Source: Candidatus Martarchaeota archaeon
Lineage (GTDB): Archaea; Micrarchaeota; Micrarchaeia; Micrarchaeales; Micrarchaeaceae
NCBI GenBank assembly: GCA_023485645.1
Contig: JAMCZM010000013.1
Location: forward strand, 1 to 9,598
DNA: 9,598 nucleotides
Direction: 5' to 3'
Part shown: one piece after another, positions 1-5,983 of the stretch
How the letters are laid out: every line of letters starts with the position of its first letter
Position numbering within the stretch: the first letter of the stretch is position 1
Position numbers and translations under genes: made by a program
The notes under the pieces: model-generated
Told to the model about the DNA's origin: nothing
What the model saw: only the letters and a program-made list of their open reading frames with translations
The model's database searches: none

Positions 1-70
1 CAGTTCACTTTCATCTAGCGGCTATTGCATATGGGATTTCCCACCAACACTGCTAGATTATATGAAAATA
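1..70. other. Edge segment downstream of the prenyltransferase gene, no assignable gene
   Basis: This short stretch lies between the window edge and the stop codon of the minus-strand prenyltransferase gene. A plus-strand frame is open from base 2 to a TAG at 74-76, and another from base 3 to a TAG near 54-56. Either could be the tail of a gene entering from the left, and nothing in them is recognisable. A small hairpin (TGGGA / TCCCA around 33-44) sits inside a wider TCTAGC / GCTAGA inverted pair. On the minus strand an ATG at 14-12 could start a further gene leaving the window. I cannot decide among these. Confidence 0.2.
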
Positions 71-961
71 TTATAGTGCGGCTGTTAGTATTGCAAAAAA
101 TATTACAAGCATAAATGAGAATGCATGTATTACGTTAAATCCCATATAACGCTCAAAGGTCTTATTTGATTTGTATGATTTTATTGCATTTGATACCATT
201 ATGGCAAATGGCAATAATATAAATGATGAGAGCACCACAGGTGGCATAACCCTCAAAATTACGCCAATTAGTACTAAAATATAAGGTATTGCAACCCAGA
301 ACAAATAGAAATATCGTATATGCTTATTATTGTTTATTATAACCACACCGCTCTTTCTGCCATGCTTTTTATCCGCCTTCTTATCTGGCACTTCATTTAC
401 GACAAGAAGCGTCGTTACAAGTATACCTATAGACGCTCCGGCTATCGCCGCAGTTATCGCATAATTAAGCGAATTTGCAACTATTGCAAAGCTGCCAACC
501 GTTACGGCAAAATAATTTATTGCCATCAATGGCTCTGCTAAAAATGGTACGCGTACTAGATACTTTGCATAAAATAATATTGATAGCACGCCTATTGCTA
601 AAAATGGCAGTATTATTGGATGATTTACGAATATGTATACGCCTATTAAAAGCGCAAACGCAAATGTTATAAGACCAAGCGCAAGCGTTCCTTCAAGTGT
701 TATTAGCCCCTTCTTTAATAAGACACTGCCGCCACTAAACTTTGTTTGTTTTGTATCCTTGTCTATACCCTTTTTAAAATCCACATAATCATCAAGAACA
801 TTTACCGATATCTGACCAAGCAGTATGCCAATCACCACTAGTATTGCGGTAATTATATTTATGCGGTAGAATATATCTGCGGATAACATGCCAACAATCG
901 ATGCTATTGGCGCCAGTAGAATCGTCGGCTCAAGCATTTCCTTAATGTAATATTTTATCAT
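71..961 (-). CDS. UbiA-family prenyltransferase, MenA-like
   Basis: A 296-residue polytopic membrane protein of the UbiA superfamily, which transfers an isoprenoid chain to an aromatic or other acceptor inside the membrane. Both Asp-rich, Mg-diphosphate-binding motifs are present: N54-x3-D58-x2-D61 (NVLDDYVD) and N189-x3-D193-x3-D197 (NEVPDKKAD). The NxxxDxxD form, followed by KKGID and later SGG(S)VLLKKGLIT, resembles 1,4-dihydroxy-2-naphthoate prenyltransferase (MenA) more than geranylgeranylglyceryl phosphate prenyltransferase. About eight or nine hydrophobic helices span the protein and the length is normal for the family. The ATG start lies 9 nt after the stop of the upstream gene, so it is the last gene of the minus-strand unit. 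The acceptor is inferred only; a quinone or another lipid is possible. Confidence 0.85.
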   Translation of the reverse strand: MIKYYIKEMLEPTILLAPIASIVGMLSADIFYRINIITAILVVIGILLGQISVNVLDDYVDFKKGIDKDTKQTKFSGGSVLLKKGLITLEGTLALGLITFAFALLIGVYIFVNHPIILPFLAIGVLSILFYAKYLVRVPFLAEPLMAINYFAVTVGSFAIVANSLNYAITAAIAGASIGILVTTLLVVNEVPDKKADKKHGRKSGVVIINNNKHIRYFYLFWVAIPYILVLIGVILRVMPPVVLSSFILLPFAIMVSNAIKSYKSNKTFERYMGFNVIHAFSFMLVIFFAILTAAL

Positions 962-970
962 GCAAAAAAC

Positions 971-1759
971 CTATCCTCTAAGCATCCTTGATGCTGAGCT
1001 GCTGCTCAATGATCCTTCATCAAGCTTAGAATTTATATAGGTTATTGTATGTATCTTGTGCGTTGCGGAAAGCCCTGCGAGCTCCTCTATTATCTCATTT
1101 TTTAAGCGCTCGTCAATTTCTGGATTTATTATACTGCGCTCTATATCTAAAATACGCTTCTCAATCATCTTTATATGTCCATAAATCTTAGATATTCCAA
1201 AATCGGATTGGGGCTTAAGTCCTATCTTCATCTGCATTGACTCTACACGCCTTGACGCCTCCATCGCATCACTAAGATATTTAAATGGCTTTTTGTATAG
1301 CCCCTTTCTTGTAAGTGTTATTGCATTATTCTTTGTATATCTTTTTTTAAACATTTTAAGCGGCAATACTAATATATTCTCATCCCTGCCAAGACTCTCA
1401 CTTTTACCCATATAATGCCCATACTCCTTTGTTATTGCATTGCGCATATTGTTGTCTAATGAGTAATACAAATTTATATAAGATGAAACCGCGCTGTCTA
1501 TAATATTTCCAAACTCCTGTGGGTCTATTTCATCTCCCAACTTTAATTTATTTATTGTCGTTGTTATCTGCTTTATGGACCTTTTTGCTTTTGTAACATT
1601 TAATTGAAGTTCCTCCGATTCCGCCTTATCTATTTTCGAAAGTAAAAAAGATATCGCAAACAGCAGCGATTTTATAGGAAGGATATTTAACTTTGAAACA
1701 ATCTCCTTTGATACGCTCCTTCTCTTTATGCCGTTTATCGATTTTCTCTGTACTCTCAT
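971..1759 (-). CDS. Hypothetical basic, helix-rich protein
   Basis: I do not recognise this 262-residue protein. It starts MRVQRKSINGIKRRS, is rich in Lys and Arg at the N-terminus, and is mostly predicted helix. There is one moderately hydrophobic stretch near residues 25-40 (PIKSLLFAISFLL), too weak to call a membrane segment. A later helix around 190-215 (KIYGHIKMIEKRILDIERSI) has coiled-coil character. It ends in a Ser-rich tail (SLSSSSASRMLRG). The ATG at 1759 is chosen over the TTG one codon upstream because a near-perfect ribosome site (GGAGATGAT) lies just before it. That site overlaps the end of the DUF460-type gene, so the two are almost certainly translationally coupled. The pairing suggests a joint role with that nuclease-fold protein, which is inference. 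Confidence 0.75.
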   Translation of the reverse strand: MRVQRKSINGIKRRSVSKEIVSKLNILPIKSLLFAISFLLSKIDKAESEELQLNVTKAKRSIKQITTTINKLKLGDEIDPQEFGNIIDSAVSSYINLYYSLDNNMRNAITKEYGHYMGKSESLGRDENILVLPLKMFKKRYTKNNAITLTRKGLYKKPFKYLSDAMEASRRVESMQMKIGLKPQSDFGISKIYGHIKMIEKRILDIERSIINPEIDERLKNEIIEELAGLSATHKIHTITYINSKLDEGSLSSSSASRMLRG

Positions 1760-1761
1760 CA

Positions 1762-1770
1762 ATCATCTCC
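1762..1770 (-). promoter_or_regulatory. Shine-Dalgarno site overlapping the upstream stop codon
   Basis: On the minus strand GGAGATGAT matches the archaeal consensus GGAGGTGAT at 8 of 9 positions and lies 2 nt before the ATG at 1759. It contains the TGA stop of the preceding gene, which implies coupled translation and decides the start of the hypothetical protein. Confidence 0.65.
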
Positions 1771-2239
1771 TGTTTGATTTTTTATTGTATATTGCCTCGT
1801 TAATCGAATATTTATTTAATATTTTAGCCTTCACTTCGTCAATATTTTCCAATCCGTAAATCCTCATCTGATGTTCTGCCTGATTAAGTTTATTAATATA
1901 ATGGTTATATGCTTTTATGCATGCGGCATATGCATCAATTTCATGCTGATTTTTTGCACTTATTTTTATCGAGAGCATGCGCTTTTCTTCGATAGTCATA
2001 TCAGTATTTGGAGCGTATATTCTTGCATTAAATATTGAATTGATGTGCCTTATTGTATCACTAATTCTTCTCCTATCAGTTGCGATTATAGATGGTGTAC
2101 CAACAGAATTTATTGATTTTACAAACCAATTAATGCCAGCATGCGCCTTGCTATCCAAATACAATACATTGCCATCCAAATCTACACATGCTATGGCAGA
2201 TCTCTTCCCAGGATCTATACCTACTATTATATGAGTCAA
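1763..2239 (-). CDS. Stand-alone DUF460-type RNase H-fold (RuvC-like) domain protein
   Basis: This 158-residue protein matches the N-terminal domain of the archaeal DUF460/COG2433 family, a predicted RNase H-like nuclease fold. It begins IIVGIDPGKRSAIACVDLDGNVLYLDSK, with the first acidic residue D9 after a beta-strand. It continues with IIATD (D55), a PNTDMTIEEKR segment (E84, E85) and NQHEIDAYAACIKAY (E100, D102), which fit the usual order of metal-binding acids. Family members I know of are several hundred residues long, with a coiled coil and a C-terminal domain; both are missing here. The start is TTG at 2239: an in-frame TGA lies directly before it, there is no early internal ATG, and the GIDPG strand begins only a few codons in. 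It lies 13 nt after the thioredoxin-fold gene. Nuclease activity is inferred. Confidence 0.8.
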   Translation of the reverse strand: MTHIIVGIDPGKRSAIACVDLDGNVLYLDSKAHAGINWFVKSINSVGTPSIIATDRRRISDTIRHINSIFNARIYAPNTDMTIEEKRMLSIKISAKNQHEIDAYAACIKAYNHYINKLNQAEHQMRIYGLENIDEVKAKILNKYSINEAIYNKKSNRR

Positions 2240-2252
2240 TCATTCACTACTC

Positions 2253-3305
2253 TTATTTTGTCTGATTAATTACATAATTTATAGCACTATTTATTGAATA
2301 GGGCACGGCCTGATATTTGCAATCTATTATGTACGTTGGTACCGTTGTTATATTGTAGAAGGCTGCTAGATTGGATTGACTATCTATTGTAGAGGACGCA
2401 TTTGAAATGCAGCTATTAAACCCTGATACATTTAAGCCAGATCCCTCTACCATCTGGTATAGCGTTGCATTTGAGATTGGCTTTCCATTATAGTCCAGAC
2501 TTAAATTCGATATGAATGCACCGAATTTTGGCTGGTCTGATGCACATTCTAAATAATCACCAAGCTGCTGGGTTGACGCCCTTCCATATGTGCTATAATA
2601 GCTCTGCGCGTATTGAGTGAATAAGAAGTTATAACTTACATTTATGGTGTTACCATACTTTTTTGCAAGCGCAAGTGATGCATTTATATTACTTATAAAT
2701 CCTGGAGCGTATGGATCAGTAAAATAATATACGGGCAAAGGCTTCGAATAATTACATAGATATTTGCCTGTAATTGACACAGTATCTAATGAAACAACCT
2801 TATTTGAAGTATACGTACTAGGCTTTAACGTAGATAAATATGCTGAATTAAGAGAAAGATTCTTGTTTAATATAAAGGATATATTAAATGTCTCATTTTT
2901 ATACAACGGATCCTTATATGGAACAATAGCAAGCCACATACTCTGATTTGTCAGATAATATATTTTTGACTGATTTATCAAAGACGAATACTCCACAAGC
3001 GAAAGTGATGAATTCATACTCCCATAGCTTGCAAGTATGCGCCCAAGTGCGGCATGCACGTTTCTTAATTCCGAAGCGTTTATCGTATTATTTGATATAC
3101 ACGTTGTATTTATCACATTGCCACTACATGTTTCTATTAGTGTACCTTGCTTAAATGTTGCAAGAGCAAATGCCAATGCTATCAATATTAAAACAAGTGC
3201 TATAAGAGATATATGAAGATAATCTAAGCCGCCCATGCGCGTCGCTGATTTTACTATAAATACTGGTTCTTTCTTATCTTGTTTGTTTTTTGAGATTTTT
3301 GCCAT
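2253..3305 (-). CDS. Membrane-anchored thioredoxin/DsbA-fold protein lacking the CXXC motif
   Basis: This 350-residue protein has a Lys-rich cytoplasmic start, one membrane helix (about residues 31-51) and a long extracytoplasmic part with 18 N-x-S/T sequons. The C-terminal half resembles DsbA-like thioredoxin-fold proteins: VYYFTDPYAPGF at about 193-203, an insert of helices, then TTVPTYIIDCKY at about 320-331 with the characteristic cis-Pro (P323). Where redox-active relatives have CPxC after FTDPY, this protein has A-P-G-F, so the active-site thiols are absent. Other Cys residues remain (LCNYS, LECAS, NSCIS, IIDCK) and may form structural disulfides. The ATG at 3305 is preferred over the ATG at 3317 because GGTGAT lies 4 nt before it. 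It directly follows the tRNA-Arg gene and leads the protein-coding part of the unit. A chaperone, scaffold or partner-binding role is more likely than oxidoreductase; this is inference. Confidence 0.72.
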   Translation of the reverse strand: MAKISKNKQDKKEPVFIVKSATRMGGLDYLHISLIALVLILIALAFALATFKQGTLIETCSGNVINTTCISNNTINASELRNVHAALGRILASYGSMNSSLSLVEYSSLINQSKIYYLTNQSMWLAIVPYKDPLYKNETFNISFILNKNLSLNSAYLSTLKPSTYTSNKVVSLDTVSITGKYLCNYSKPLPVYYFTDPYAPGFISNINASLALAKKYGNTINVSYNFLFTQYAQSYYSTYGRASTQQLGDYLECASDQPKFGAFISNLSLDYNGKPISNATLYQMVEGSGLNVSGFNSCISNASSTIDSQSNLAAFYNITTVPTYIIDCKYQAVPYSINSAINYVINQTK

Positions 3306-3309
3306 ATCG

Positions 3310-3315
3310 ATCACC
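3310..3315 (-). promoter_or_regulatory. Shine-Dalgarno site deciding the thioredoxin-fold gene start
   Basis: GGTGAT on the minus strand, complementary to the archaeal 16S rRNA tail, lies 4 nt before the ATG at 3305. It overlaps the alternative ATG at 3317-3315, which therefore is probably not used. It begins only 7 nt after the tRNA discriminator base. Confidence 0.55.
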
Positions 3316-3322
3316 ATTTATA

Positions 3323-3417
3323 CGGGCCCGGCGGGATTTTCAGGTTTAAATAACCATTTGAACTCGCGACCTTTACCTTAGGAGGGTATCGCTCTATCCA
3401 AGCTGAGCTACGGGCCC
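3323..3417 (-). tRNA. tRNA-Arg (anticodon CCU) with a T-loop intron
   Basis: Read on the minus strand, the gene has a 7-bp acceptor stem (GGGCCCG / CGGGCCC), U8-A9, a 4-bp D stem (GCUC / GAGC) with loop AGCUUGGAUA, the anticodon loop CUCCUAA, variable loop AGGUC, and a T arm GCGAG-UUCAAA...U-CCCGC. The discriminator is G and CCA is not encoded. The anticodon CCU at 34-36 reads the Arg codon AGG. The gene is 95 nt; removing a 20-nt insert after position 59 gives a normal 75-nt tRNA. Two weak pairs remain, A27-A43 at the top of the anticodon stem and A52-C62 in the T stem. The gene lies just upstream of the thioredoxin-fold gene and is probably co-transcribed with it. Confidence 0.93.
3337..3356 (-). 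other. 20-nt tRNA intron in the T-loop (position 59/60)
   Basis: The insert folds into a canonical bulge-helix-bulge. The central 4-bp helix is exonic UUCA (54-57) with intronic UGAA. A 3-nt bulge AAU follows UUCA, a second 3-nt bulge AAU follows UGAA on the other strand, and an inner GGUU / AACC stem closes a 5-nt AUUUA loop. Cutting after the second base of each bulge removes exactly 20 nt and restores the T-loop UUCAAAU. Introns outside the 37/38 position need a splicing endonuclease of broad specificity. Such enzymes are known in Crenarchaeota, and a three-unit form is known in ARMAN archaea. Confidence 0.88.
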
Positions 3418-3432
3418 ATATAGCGTTATACT

Positions 3433-3463
3433 CTTTATATAATTTGACAAATTATTTATAGAC
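3433..3463 (-). promoter_or_regulatory. Putative TATA region for the tRNA-Arg unit
   Basis: Two TATA-like elements lie upstream of the tRNA on the minus strand. TATAAATAAT (about 3451-3460) is centred 39 nt before the tRNA and would give a short 5' leader. TTATATAAAG (about 3433-3442) is a better match to the archaeal consensus but is centred only about 20 nt from the mature 5' end. The distal one is the better spaced. Confidence 0.45.
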
Positions 3464-3587
3464 TATTATGTCCATTTAAAATTTATTTTATATAGTTATT
3501 TTACAGATTATATATCTAATTTAATTAACCATATTAATTAATCAAAAAAATAGGTAAACGCATAAAATTTGGCACTACATTCAATAG

Positions 3588-3597
3588 ATATTTAAAC
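3588..3597 (+). promoter_or_regulatory. Putative TATA box of the pilin-like gene
   Basis: ATATTTAAAC is centred about 40 nt before the ATG at 3633, which would place transcription start near 3618 and leave a leader of about 15 nt. The region is very AT-rich, so other positions, such as TTATTATA near 3603-3610, cannot be excluded. Confidence 0.35.
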
Positions 3598-3632
3598 TTG
3601 AGTTATTATACCTAAATAACGGATTTGATTGC

Positions 3633-4808
3633 ATGCAAAGAAAAAAATATAAATCAGAATCAAGCCTCAGCTATGTATTTACGTATCTTACGATGTACGA
3701 TTGGATTGTCATACTTGGCGTTATTATAATAGTTGGGCTCTATTTTGGTGGTTTCTTTGATGGATTTTTAGCAACAACAGAGTGCAACGCAAATTCAGGA
3801 TTTATCTGCCAGGGTGCATCAATTTCTACAAGCGGTTATCTTAGCGCTATTATAGGTCAAAATAGCGGGCATGCAATTTATATAAGCGATTTATCATGCT
3901 CTAGCAAACAGAATATGAATGGGTATCCAGAATATGGAAACAGGTACATGGTGCCTGGATTTGATGCGAATGGAAGCACATTTGTAAATAACATGCCCAT
4001 ATTTAATAATGGCAGCTCTAAATATATAAAATTGCCAAGCGACCAATTGATAAATGTAACTGTGCCATGCTTTACAAGTAACAGCAGCCCCCTTATGCAG
4101 GTGGGACAAGTTTTTAATGGAACGATATGGATAAATTATTCGGATAGTAGTAATAGCGGCTATAGAGTACAGAAGATTACATCAGGCATAATAGAAAAAG
4201 CGGCGCAGAATCCTAATTTTGGCTTTGGAGTAACCTCTGTGTATAATGATAATGCAACAGTATCTGCACCGCTTGGTTATCAGAATTATATATGTTTAAT
4301 TGGGGTTAGTTACGGGCCAATAAAAAATAACAATAACAAACCAGATGGAATTATAACAGGAGTCTATGACAATGTTAATGATTCTGAAATATATATGCAA
4401 AATTCCAATACTTGCAGCGCGCATACAAAGAACATTGTAGGTTATAGCAACAGTAGCATAAGCATTGCCGCAATTGGAATAGGACCGGCAAATTATACAG
4501 AATATACTTATTATACAAATAGTACATATGGTGCTAATTTAGCTAAAATAAAATATAGCATCTCGAAAAATAACTCTTTTGCTATAATAGTTGCGGCAAA
4601 TGGGTATTATGGTCTTTTGCATAATGAGATAATACCAAATGGTTGCCAACAAATAATTGAGAGCAAACAAACATTCGATGGAGTCTTTGCCGCAATCTGC
4701 CCAAATCAAAAAATAGGAAATTACAATGCAACATTCTATTCAGGATACAATAACACCGAAGAGAATGGTGCTATGATAATAGCAGCATACGTTTTTAAAG
4801 GAGCATAA
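3633..4808 (+). CDS. Secreted pilin-like surface protein with a class III-type N-terminus
   Basis: This 391-residue protein has a basic start (MQRKKYKSES), then SLSYVFTYLTMYDWIVILGV and a single hydrophobic helix ending GLYFGGFF at about residue 42. This matches the pattern of archaeal type IV pilin-like proteins whose N-terminus reads roughly (Q/S)A(M/I)EYLMTYGWAIL, followed by a short linker, a Cys pair (here TTECNANSGFIC) and a beta-rich domain (SGYLSAIIGQNSG). The usual Glu at +5 of the mature pilin is not visible, so cleavage by a prepilin peptidase is uncertain. The outer part has 14 N-x-S/T sequons and several Cys, as expected of a glycosylated, disulfide-bonded surface protein. It is alone on the plus strand, divergent from the tRNA unit. 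Confidence 0.68.
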   Translation: MQRKKYKSESSLSYVFTYLTMYDWIVILGVIIIVGLYFGGFFDGFLATTECNANSGFICQGASISTSGYLSAIIGQNSGHAIYISDLSCSSKQNMNGYPEYGNRYMVPGFDANGSTFVNNMPIFNNGSSKYIKLPSDQLINVTVPCFTSNSSPLMQVGQVFNGTIWINYSDSSNSGYRVQKITSGIIEKAAQNPNFGFGVTSVYNDNATVSAPLGYQNYICLIGVSYGPIKNNNNKPDGIITGVYDNVNDSEIYMQNSNTCSAHTKNIVGYSNSSISIAAIGIGPANYTEYTYYTNSTYGANLAKIKYSISKNNSFAIIVAANGYYGLLHNEIIPNGCQQIIESKQTFDGVFAAICPNQKIGNYNATFYSGYNNTEENGAMIIAAYVFKGA

Positions 4809-4880
4809 TATGCGCTAATAATTTATTATGTTTCTAGGTAACATATTGGCATTGAATTTATTATTGAAATAAAATCGGCT

Positions 4881-4899
4881 TCTTTTAATTTTTTATTTA
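4881..4899 (+). terminator. Putative T-rich terminator after the pilin-like gene
   Basis: A T-rich run (TCTTTTAATTTTTTATTTA) lies about 70 nt past the pilin-like stop codon. Archaeal termination commonly occurs at such T-tracts without a hairpin. The overall AT-richness makes this a weak call. Confidence 0.35.
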
Positions 4900-4928
4900 T
4901 TCGTTATATGTCAAACTCATTAACACAT

Positions 4929-4937
4929 TATAAATAT
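4929..4937 (+). promoter_or_regulatory. Putative TATA box of the small lipoprotein gene
   Basis: TTATAAATA is centred about 32 nt before the ATG at 4965, predicting a start site only a few bases upstream of that ATG. It lies downstream of the alternative ATG at 4908, which argues for the later start and a nearly leaderless transcript. Confidence 0.45.
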
Positions 4938-4964
4938 GCTAGAAATAAATTCTACTTGATTAGC

Positions 4965-5249
4965 ATGGAAAAATTTACCAAATCAAATTCTAATATAAAT
5001 CAAATTCAAGAGAATATACAAAAAAAGAGCCAGCTTAAAAAATTACTTCGAAATACGATAATAATTGGCGCGCTCTCATTGCCGATTGCAGGTTGCTCGG
5101 GATATTATACTACAAGCTATGAACCATATGGATACCCTGAATTATACGCACCATATCAGCAGCCATATTATACTATTCCATATAGGCCATTTTATTGGCA
5201 CCGACCTTTCTTTTATAGACCATTTAGGCCAGATTTTGACCGACGCTAA
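4965..5249 (+). CDS. Small putative lipoprotein with a Tyr/Pro/Phe-rich tail
   Basis: This is a 94-residue product from the ATG at 4965; an in-frame ATG at 4908 would add 19 residues. The N-terminal part is polar and Asn/Gln/Lys-rich. Next come a basic patch (KKSQLKKLLRN), a short hydrophobic segment (TIIIGALSLPIAG) and a Cys. I-A-G-C fits the lipobox, so lipid anchoring at this Cys is plausible. The mature part, about 50 residues, is dominated by Tyr, Pro, Phe and Arg (YAPYQQPYYTIPYRPFYWHRPFF is the core), with no recognisable fold and little Lys. The gene stands alone between the pilin-like gene and the convergent cyclase gene. The cargo-like tail could bind cell wall, partner cell or nucleic acid; I cannot assign a function. 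Confidence 0.6.
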   Translation: MEKFTKSNSNINQIQENIQKKSQLKKLLRNTIIIGALSLPIAGCSGYYTTSYEPYGYPELYAPYQQPYYTIPYRPFYWHRPFFYRPFRPDFDRR

Positions 5250-5297
5250 TTGTGCTACTTGCTAGCATACTAGAACAAAGTAGATGTAGATACACTA

Positions 5298-5942
5298 TTA
5301 TTTTGCAGCGTTTTTATTGAATAATTCTTTTATTCGGTCAAATCCCGCATATGTTATTATCTGAGCTCCGCTTATTGTAACTATTGCAGGTATAAGATTT
5401 AACGTCAATATGCTTGCAGCAATTCCGCTTGCAACAATTAAACCGGTTGTTCTTGAAGTTAATAATTCAGTTACCCTTCTCTTCGTATTTATTGGCATTT
5501 TTGTAAGACCATCAATCTCTGCAACACAGACGCCGTTTCTAAACGTGCGTATCTTTCGATCCTCCTCACTTGCAAGTATGCATACAACATCATTCACAAC
5601 CTTTGTTGTGCCTAAAGCAAATGCATGCCTCTTTCCATGATTAATAAAGTTTCGCGAATGTATTAGCGTGGCGCCAACCTGTATCAATTCGCCTTTATTG
5701 TTTAGTATCATTGCACCATCAAGACCAGCAAGCCTACGTATTATGCTAAGATCCTTTTTATTGAAAATAGATAATTTTCTATTATTCTTTGAATATATCT
5801 GCTGATTTGACTGCTTAAAATATTTCTTTTGTGAACGCTTTGATTCTATAGCAAAACAACAGCCCTCAAGCTGATTATAGCTTAAGTCTATGCATCGCTC
5901 GACAATATCATTTATTTCAGAAAGGTCTCTTACATTACTCAT
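5298..5942 (-). CDS. dacZ: Diadenylate cyclase (DisA_N/DAC domain), DacZ-like
   Basis: This 214-residue protein has a DisA_N domain, which condenses two ATP into the second messenger c-di-AMP. The first signature appears as GLDGAMILNNKGELIQVGATL (DGA at about 75-77). The second appears as HGKRHAFALG (about 103-112), in place of the usual G-T-R-H-R. ILASEED further on corresponds to the conserved SEE strand. The N-terminal helix and strand (LEGCCFAIESKR) also fit archaeal DacZ. The third residue of the RHR motif is Ala here. After the domain, two hydrophobic helices (about 167-204) form a membrane hairpin ending in a short polar tail. The ATG at 5942 is preferred over the TTG at 5954. The gene is divergent from an APC transporter gene, with 227 bp between the two start codons. 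Confidence 0.82.
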   Translation of the reverse strand: MSNVRDLSEINDIVERCIDLSYNQLEGCCFAIESKRSQKKYFKQSNQQIYSKNNRKLSIFNKKDLSIIRRLAGLDGAMILNNKGELIQVGATLIHSRNFINHGKRHAFALGTTKVVNDVVCILASEEDRKIRTFRNGVCVAEIDGLTKMPINTKRRVTELLTSRTTGLIVASGIAASILTLNLIPAIVTISGAQIITYAGFDRIKELFNKNAAK

Positions 5943-5974
5943 ACAGGTCGCCAATTTTTAAAGCACTGTGATTC

Positions 5975-5983
5975 TTTTTAAAT
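5975..5983 (-). promoter_or_regulatory. Putative TATA box of the diadenylate cyclase gene
   Basis: ATTTAAAAA on the minus strand, centred about 37 nt before the ATG at 5942, predicts transcription start near 5953 and a leader of about 11 nt. A second TTTAAAAA lies too close (about 5955-5962). Confidence 0.4.

Noticed and set aside
971..2239. The DUF460-type gene and the next gene as one frameshifted gene
   Set aside because: The first gene ends in a natural polar tail, the second has its own strong ribosome site and ATG, and the second does not resemble the DUF460 C-terminal region as I know it.
3323..3417. tRNA-Arg as a pseudogene because of the T-arm insertion
   Set aside because: The insertion forms an exact bulge-helix-bulge and its removal restores a complete tRNA with all invariant positions.
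5065..5265. Alternative plus-strand frame overlapping the lipoprotein gene
   Set aside because: No ribosome site and no recognisable sequence; it is explained as a shadow of the Tyr/Pro-rich codons.
5260..5267. Palindrome TGCTAGCA between the lipoprotein and cyclase genes as a terminator hairpin
   Set aside because: It has no loop or T-tract and is too short to support a function.
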